Below are positions 32,173 to 36,582 of a DNA stretch of 36,582 nt, piece by piece. Position numbers and translations under genes: made by a program. Below the pieces are notes generated by a model. The model was not told the DNA's origin, did no database searches, and saw only the letters and a program-made list of their open reading frames with translations. How positions within the stretch are numbered: position 1 is the stretch's first letter; each line of letters opens with the position of its first letter. This DNA is from Comamonadaceae bacterium (GTDB lineage: Bacteria > Pseudomonadota > Gammaproteobacteria > Burkholderiales > Burkholderiaceae_C), in the NCBI GenBank assembly GCA_027486495.1, contig JAIXOZ010000096.1, forward strand, positions 1-36,582, read 5' to 3'.

Positions 32173-33816
32173 TCAGCTTTTTGAAGCTGACGCAACCACG
32201 GCCGGGGAGGGCTGCTCGGGCAACAAAGGCAGGCGCAGCTGCACGCGGGTGCCCTGGCCTGTGGCTTCGTCGACCGTGCTTTCCAGGGTCAAGCTGCCAC
32301 CATGGGCCAAGGCCAAAGCCTTGGCGATGGGCAAGCCCAGGCCGCTGCCGGCTGCACGGTGCAGGCGAGCCATGCGGCCCCTGAAATGCCGATCAAACAC
32401 CTGATGCAATTCTTCGGCCGGAATGCCAATACCCTGGTCGATCACCTGCAGCACCAGCGTGGGGGGTGCCTCGTCACTGCGCCACCAACGCAGGCTCACG
32501 CAGCCTGCAGGGTGGGAGTAGCGCACCGCGTTGTCCAACAGCAAGAGCAGCAGCTGGCACAGTCGCTGGGCATCGCCCATGACGTGCACGGTCTGCGCTG
32601 GCATGGCTTGCGCGTCAATCTGGATGTGCCGCTCGCCCGCCAGAGCCAACGCTTGCGCCAAGGCGTCGGCCAGGGGTTCGGAAAGGTCCACACGCTGGGG
32701 CACCATGCTCAGCGTCTCCATGTCACTGCGGGCCATGGCCAGCAAGTCGTCGATCACCGAGCCCAGTTGCCTGGAGGTGGCGACGATGCGCTGCAGCGCG
32801 TCGCGGTATTGCGCCGCGGGTCTCTGGCCGCCGCGCAAGGTGATTTCGGCTTCACCCCGGATGGCGGTGGTGGGGGTGCGCAGTTCGTGGCTGATGTCGG
32901 CCAGCAGCTGGCGGCGGCGCGTGTCGGTTTGCTGAAGTGACTGGTTGGCCTCGTGCAAGGCGCTGGTGCGCTCGCGTACCTCGCTTTCAAGCCGCTGGCG
33001 GTGCTTGGTTTCTTGTTGTTGGTGTTTCTCCAGCTCGGCGGCCATCGCATTCATGCTGCGGGCCACGTCAGAAAATTCGTCCTGATTGTCCAGTGGCACG
33101 CGGTGCTGCAGCTGCCCTTGGCGAAGCATGTGCGCCCCTTGCACCAGTTCATCGATGGGGCGGCGAAGTGCCCGAGCAAAGTAGACCGTGGCGCCCAAAG
33201 CCAGCAAGGCCAGGGACAAGGCCATGCCGATCCACAGCCAGCGTATGCGGTCCAGCGTGGCGTCAGCGGCCTGGCGTTCGCGTTGCATGGCCGCGCTTTC
33301 GCGGGTGATGCTTTGGGTGATCAGTTCACGCAAATCACGGCCCTCGGATTTTTCAAAGACCTCGCTGAGGCTGTCCCAACCCAGCCGGGCTGGCATGTCG
33401 GCGGGCAAAGTTTTGACCTGTGCCAGCGCGTGGCCCAGTGCGTGCACGTTGTGTCCCAGTACCTGCACCGCGTCCGTGCGAGCTGCATGCTCTTGGCTGT
33501 CCCGGCCGTCCAGGCCCAGCGCCGCTGCTTTTTGGGCCAGCAGGGCCAACTCACCCAGGTTTTGCTGCATATGCTGCAGCAAGTCGTCACGCTCATCCAG
33601 GTTGCCACCCGCGCCGATTTTGTGCTGGGTCACCCACGACCGCAGCCGCTGCTTGGTGGCCGACAGCTGCACAAAGCCCTGGTGAATGTCGCTGGCCAAG
33701 CGCCCGCGCACCACCTGACGCTCGGCCTCGCGCAGGGCAAACACGGCCCCGACGCCCTGCAAAATGATGCAAGCGGCCAAAACAAGCAAAACGCCACTGA
33801 GTTGTCTTCTGAACAT
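32173..33816 (-). CDS. Sensor histidine kinase
   Basis: The 547-residue kinase has an N-terminal membrane helix (about residues 7-28) and a periplasmic helical region to about residue 190 with no recognised ligand fold. A second membrane helix (193-215) and a HAMP linker (ARALRRPIDELVQGAHMLRQG, about 214-270) follow. Then come the dimerisation/phosphotransfer domain with His310 in LLADISHELRTP, and the ATPase with N box DNAVRYSHP, G1 box VIDQGIGIPAEE, and GSGLGLPIAKALALAHGG. All catalytic residues are present. ATG 33816 is the natural start. It is transcribed in the same direction as the response regulator and is divergent from the iota-carbonic-anhydrase-like gene, 186 bp away, which is a possible target. 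Confidence 0.95.
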   Translation of the reverse strand: MFRRQLSGVLLVLAACIILQGVGAVFALREAERQVVRGRLASDIHQGFVQLSATKQRLRSWVTQHKIGAGGNLDERDDLLQHMQQNLGELALLAQKAAALGLDGRDSQEHAARTDAVQVLGHNVHALGHALAQVKTLPADMPARLGWDSLSEVFEKSEGRDLRELITQSITRESAAMQRERQAADATLDRIRWLWIGMALSLALLALGATVYFARALRRPIDELVQGAHMLRQGQLQHRVPLDNQDEFSDVARSMNAMAAELEKHQQQETKHRQRLESEVRERTSALHEANQSLQQTDTRRRQLLADISHELRTPTTAIRGEAEITLRGGQRPAAQYRDALQRIVATSRQLGSVIDDLLAMARSDMETLSMVPQRVDLSEPLADALAQALALAGERHIQIDAQAMPAQTVHVMGDAQRLCQLLLLLLDNAVRYSHPAGCVSLRWWRSDEAPPTLVLQVIDQGIGIPAEELHQVFDRHFRGRMARLHRAAGSGLGLPIAKALALAHGGSLTLESTVDEATGQGTRVQLRLPLLPEQPSPAVVASASKS

Positions 33817-34002
33817 TTTTGTATTGTCGCCGCCGTGGCGTGAGTTGGCGTTTGTGTCATCTGGGGTTAATGCCGTGTTCAGCGGTGCGTCATGCGGGCT
33901 TCAAGTCGGGTTCATGGGTGGGGCGTTCAATTCGGTCAGGCATCTGAAAACAAACAGTTTGTCTTTTTCAACTTATTAATCCTGAATGACTGGAGTCAAA
34001 CC

Positions 34003-34560
34003 ATGAAATCCTTTTCCTTGATGGCCGCCACCTTGGCGGTGTGGGGTCTGTCCGGCGCTGCCCAAGCCACCACAGTGGTCAACCAGGCCATCACCGAGGC
34101 TGAAGTGCGCAGCGCGCAAACCGCCTGGTGCAAAGCCCTGGTCGATATCAGCACCACAGGGGCCACCCAGGGTCCGGCTGCAGCCAAAGCCTTGGCTGAG
34201 AAGGTGATCGATGCCGCCTATGGCTACCAAATGGGCGCGGTTTTGTTCAAGCCCACACTGACCGTCGTGCCCCAGACTTTCCGCACCACCAGGGCGGGCG
34301 CTTTGGCCTATTTTGTGGGCGGTGATGCGAACTTCCCCAAGGACACGGGTTTTGCGCTCAAAGGCTGGACCAAATGTGAAGCCAAAAATGCCGCGGTTTT
34401 CATCGCTGGCGACTCGGCCAGCAGCATGGGCAACGTCATGATCACCGACAAAGCGGGCAAAGTGACCACCGTGGACAAGACTTGGACATACGTGAAGGAC
34501 GATGCCGGACAACTGCGCATCGTGGTGCACCACTCGTCCTTGCCCTTCAGCGGCAGCTGA
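34003..34560 (+). CDS. Secreted iota-class carbonic anhydrase-like protein (COG4337)
   Basis: The 185-residue protein has a signal peptide (MKSFSLMAATLAVWGLSGAAQA). The mature part resembles the COG4337 group: EVRSAQTAWCKALVDIS, AYGYQMGAVLFKPT, GALAYFVGGDANFPKDTGFAL, and an end LRIVVHHSSLPF with His176-His177-Ser178-Ser179. COG4337 has been linked to the iota carbonic anhydrases (CO2 to bicarbonate), often working without a metal. Databases often call such proteins phosphoribosyl-AMP cyclohydrolase, which the sequence does not support. The assignment is from remembered pattern, not a search. The frame is open from 33892, but ATG 34003 has GGAG upstream and begins the signal peptide. Its neighbour is a divergent two-component system. 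Confidence 0.75.
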   Translation: MKSFSLMAATLAVWGLSGAAQATTVVNQAITEAEVRSAQTAWCKALVDISTTGATQGPAAAKALAEKVIDAAYGYQMGAVLFKPTLTVVPQTFRTTRAGALAYFVGGDANFPKDTGFALKGWTKCEAKNAAVFIAGDSASSMGNVMITDKAGKVTTVDKTWTYVKDDAGQLRIVVHHSSLPFSGS

Positions 34561-35015
34561 TTGGCACCTGATCGGCGCTGCCCAGCGCCGTGATGTGGGG
34601 CTGTCCGGGTAACACTCGCGTGCCTGCAAGTTCCTACCCCGGCAAATCCCTGCCTTCGATGCCCCACACTTCACCGGGGGTGCCCTGGCTGCACTGTGCA
34701 GCCAGGGCTGAGACACCCCCCTCTGACCGGATCTGGGTTGTGCCAGCGCAGAGAGCGTGAAGCGATGGTTTCCCTCAGTGCGCCCTGCTTGCTGACGGTC
34801 TTGAGCTTCATGCTTCAGGCAGGACCTGGGCACACGCGGGCTTTGCTGCAGCCACGCAGCGGCGGGTCATGACCCACCGCTCTTTTGACTTGCCCAAAGC
34901 CTTGTTGCCCCGCGCCACGGCCAGCACCGCTTGGCGTTTGCAAGAAGGCGGCTTGGTCAGTTTGTCGTGATCCGGTGCACCGCGAGAACCGGGGAAACTG
35001 GTTGCGGCCGTCGCT
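34561..35015. other. 455-bp gap with two hairpins, no gene recognised
   Basis: This gap separates the carbonic-anhydrase-like gene from the exonuclease gene. A 7-bp stem, CGGCGCT (34573-34579) with AGCGCCG (34584-34590), directly follows the stop codon. A much longer hairpin lies at 34676-34720. An 81-codon minus-strand frame (34808-35053) overlaps the exonuclease 3' end but has no recognisable domain and no Shine-Dalgarno sequence, so I do not call it. Confidence 0.6.
34676..34720. repeat. Long hairpin, 12-bp inner and 6-bp outer stem
   Basis: GCCCTGGCTGCA (34682-34693) and TGCAGCCAGGGC (34697-34708) are exact complements around a CTG loop. GGGGGT (34676-34681) pairs with ACCCCC (34715-34720), with six bases bulged. 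No U-tract follows on either strand. It may be a Rho-assisted terminator, a small-RNA-like structure or a dispersed palindromic unit. Confidence 0.55.
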
Positions 35016-35609
35016 TCAAAGCCCCAGCGCCTGCCAGACCCGAATGGCCGCATACGCGTCGTTGGCGGCGTAGACCAATTGCGCCTCGCTCAAGCGCGCG
35101 TTGGCCCAATTGCTGGTGGCGGCTTTTTTGGACTTGATGAAGCGCTGGTTGAACAGCACCGCCACCGCGCCTTTGACGCCCATGTCCTTGCGGTATCCAC
35201 GCTCGCGAAAGATGGTGTTGAGCTCCAGGATGCCCTGCGGATCGATGCCCAGTTTGTGCACGATGCGCTTGCGGTCGTCACCCAGACCAAATCCGGCTTT
35301 GGCAATGCCGCCGCGTGCCAGCAAATCGGCGGCTACAGCGCGGCACTCGGGCTCGTGCAGCTGAAACACCCAGGCCCGCTCGGCTGTGGCCAGTTGCAAG
35401 ATGTGCGGCCCGTCCGATTGCTCGCCCACCTTGAAGGTCGGTTTGGACTCGGTGTCAAAACCCCAGGCGCGGGCAGTGACCAACTGGTCGTGCGCGTCAT
35501 GCGCCTGCGCTGCCGTGTTCACCAGACTGATGCGGTCCAGCCCCAGGCGCTCAAATTCGGGCAGCAGGGCGATGGCGTCTTTGTCGGGGGTCGGGAGTTG
35601 GGCATGCAT
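35016..35609 (-). CDS. 3'-5' exonuclease, RNase D-like (DEDDy)
   Basis: The 197-residue protein has the DEDD signature in order: WGFDTESKPTF (motif I with Asp and Glu), the middle KAGFGLGDDRKRI (motif II), and LVYAANDAYAAIRVWQAL (motif III, Y..xD form, hence DEDDy). It lacks the C-terminal HRDC domain of RNase D, so it is the short 3'-5' exonuclease form found in many Gram-negatives. Its substrate, tRNA or other nucleic acid, is not given by sequence. The frame is open to 35708, but the extra residues overlap ylqF; ATG 35609 sits 4 bp behind the ylqF stop, the likely operon start. The last residues end in ALGL. Confidence 0.9.
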   Translation of the reverse strand: MHAQLPTPDKDAIALLPEFERLGLDRISLVNTAAQAHDAHDQLVTARAWGFDTESKPTFKVGEQSDGPHILQLATAERAWVFQLHEPECRAVAADLLARGGIAKAGFGLGDDRKRIVHKLGIDPQGILELNTIFRERGYRKDMGVKGAVAVLFNQRFIKSKKAATSNWANARLSEAQLVYAANDAYAAIRVWQALGL

Positions 35610-35613
35610 TCGG

Positions 35614-36540
35614 TCAGTCTTTCGAGGCTTTTGGGGCCTTCTTGCTTCCAACTTTGCGCACAGCCCGCTCGGCATCGGCTTTTTTGCCTTCGGCCAGCCA
35701 GATGGCAAATTCTGCAGGTGTTTCCAGCGTCAGGCGTCCCAAAGCGGCCGAGCGGAAATCGTGGATCACGATTTCGGCGGCTTTGGTGGTGTTGACCCGG
35801 CCACCGCTTTGGATCGCGCCGCGTTGGCGGGCGATGGCTTCGAGCAGGGTTTCGTCGGTGTGGCTGGCCACGTCTTTCACCTTGTAGCGCTCGGTGATGG
35901 CTTGCGGGTAATGCGGGATCAGGTAGTTCAGCAGCTCCAGCGCCACCACTTCCTCGTCAAAAGCGTTCACGCCTATCGCGCCGCTGGCGGCCAGGTTGTA
36001 GCCGCTTTGTTCAACGATGATGCGCGGCCACAACACACCGGGCGTGTCGTACAAATAGAAATCGTCGGCCAGCGTGATGCGCTGCTCCAGCTTGGTCACG
36101 CCCGCTTCGTCGCCGGTTTTGGCGGCGCGTTTGCCCTTGAGGGTGTTGATCAAGGTGGACTTGCCCACGTTGGGGATGCCGCAAATGAGCACCCGCATGG
36201 GCTTGACCATGCCGCCCCGGTTGGGGGCCAACTGGCGGCTGGCATCGATCAAGGCCTTGGCGGGCGACACCACGCTGGTGTCCAAGCCCAGAGCGCTAAC
36301 CCCAGGCAGGGCGTTGTAGTGGGCCAGCCAGGCCGTCGTTTGCGCCGGATCGGCCAGGTCTTGTTTGCTCAGGATTTTGAGGGCGGGCTTGCCTTCGATC
36401 AGGTCGGCCAGCATCGGATTGGCGCTCGAGCCCGGCAGGCGTGCGTCCAGCATCTCAATGACGACGTCAATGTCTTTGATGCGCTCCCCGATCGCCTTGC
36501 GCGTGAGGTGCATGTGTCCGGGGAACCATTGAATCGCCAT
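35614..36540 (-). CDS. ylqF: Ribosome biogenesis GTPase YlqF/RbgA
   Basis: The 308-residue GTPase begins MAIQWFPGHM, the YlqF/RbgA start that carries the conserved WFPGHM. The motifs are circularly permuted as in the family: G4 first (LSKQDL, Ser in place of the first Asn of NKxD), then G1 GIPNVGKSTL, G2/switch GVTKLEQ, and G3 LYDTPG. The C-terminal helical domain and the basic end (KKAPKASKD) would touch the ribosome. The family helps large-subunit maturation. An in-frame TTG 36567 is rejected because the motif starts at 36540. It is followed 4 bp on by the exonuclease gene. A TTGACA hexamer lies on the minus strand at 36567-36562, but no matching -10 box fits between it and the start. Confidence 0.95.
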   Translation of the reverse strand: MAIQWFPGHMHLTRKAIGERIKDIDVVIEMLDARLPGSSANPMLADLIEGKPALKILSKQDLADPAQTTAWLAHYNALPGVSALGLDTSVVSPAKALIDASRQLAPNRGGMVKPMRVLICGIPNVGKSTLINTLKGKRAAKTGDEAGVTKLEQRITLADDFYLYDTPGVLWPRIIVEQSGYNLAASGAIGVNAFDEEVVALELLNYLIPHYPQAITERYKVKDVASHTDETLLEAIARQRGAIQSGGRVNTTKAAEIVIHDFRSAALGRLTLETPAEFAIWLAEGKKADAERAVRKVGSKKAPKASKD

Positions 36541-36582
36541 AGAGAGCTGTTGAAGACCGAGTGTCAAAGATGGTGATTGTCG

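Noticed and set aside
30666..32384. Plus-strand open frame of 572 codons
   Set aside because: It lies opposite the small membrane protein, the response regulator and the kinase end, all of which have clear domains; its translation is low-complexity.
34808..35053. Minus-strand frame of 81 codons with a faint resemblance to DUF2256 (a frequent DUF2805 neighbour)
   Set aside because: The Cys/Trp pattern only appears if frames are mixed, there is no Shine-Dalgarno sequence, and it overlaps the exonuclease 3' end; too weak to call even as a pseudogene.
35386..36576. Plus-strand open frame of 396 codons
   Set aside because: It is antisense to the exonuclease and ylqF, which have intact motifs.
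1..36582. CRISPR arrays, tRNA/rRNA genes, prophage or integrase genes
   Set aside because: I read both strands and saw no regular repeats, no cloverleaf-like tRNA sequences and no phage or integrase proteins.

Overview
This 36.6 kb window is GC-rich chromosomal DNA. Gene content and protein style (a Bug-type tripartite tricarboxylate transporter binding protein, an ExoD protein, a recC-recB-recD gene order, a degenerate S1C protease, paired acyl-CoA dehydrogenases) point to a betaproteobacterium of the Burkholderiales, most likely Comamonadaceae (Limnohabitans/Rhodoferax-like). The genus is an inference from protein resemblance, not a computed placement. I see no rRNA, tRNA, CRISPR array, insertion sequence or prophage.

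Layout. 1-408 is the 3' end of a umuC-like gene. 577-2825 holds an AEC-family permease and a Stealth-family sugar-phosphate transferase. 2835-4303 (minus) holds a DUF2805 protein and a cobalamin-binding AerR/PpaA-like regulator, separated by a 95-bp palindromic repeat. Aquaporin Z (4603-5292) converges on a periplasmic glycerophosphodiester phosphodiesterase, followed by a PlsC-like acyltransferase. 7202-10728 is an acyl-CoA catabolic cluster: a wrecked CoA-transferase pseudogene, a large/small acyl-CoA dehydrogenase pair and a crotonase. Facing it on the minus strand are a protease-like PDZ protein that lacks the catalytic His, an AlkK-like acyl-CoA ligase and a flavin reductase. 14625-15287 is a vapBC-type toxin-antitoxin pair with a readable promoter. 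Next come a Cys-rich conserved hypothetical gene, a Bug protein, a flavin-reductase remnant and a 50-residue secreted protein. 17509-19967 is a translationally coupled TPR/HupE-like pair ending in a terminator.

20215-29614 is a compact recCBD operon with overlapping start and stop codons, encoding the three RecBCD subunits. The recC and recD reading frames each contain a REP-like inverted pair of about 60-65 bp that stays open in frame. Downstream on the minus strand are a small secreted basic protein, ExoD, a small membrane protein, and an OmpR-family response regulator with its sensor kinase. On the plus strand is a secreted protein with the hallmarks of the iota-class carbonic anhydrase (COG4337) family. 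The window ends with a DEDDy 3'-5' exonuclease and the circularly permuted ribosome-biogenesis GTPase YlqF/RbgA.

I found no clearly new multi-gene system. The most interesting signals are the in-frame REP-like insertions in recC and recD, the CCCGG palindromic repeats just behind two stop codons, two decaying paralogues (CoA transferase, flavin reductase), the catalytically altered enzyme pairs, and a small secreted protein that standard length cut-offs would miss.
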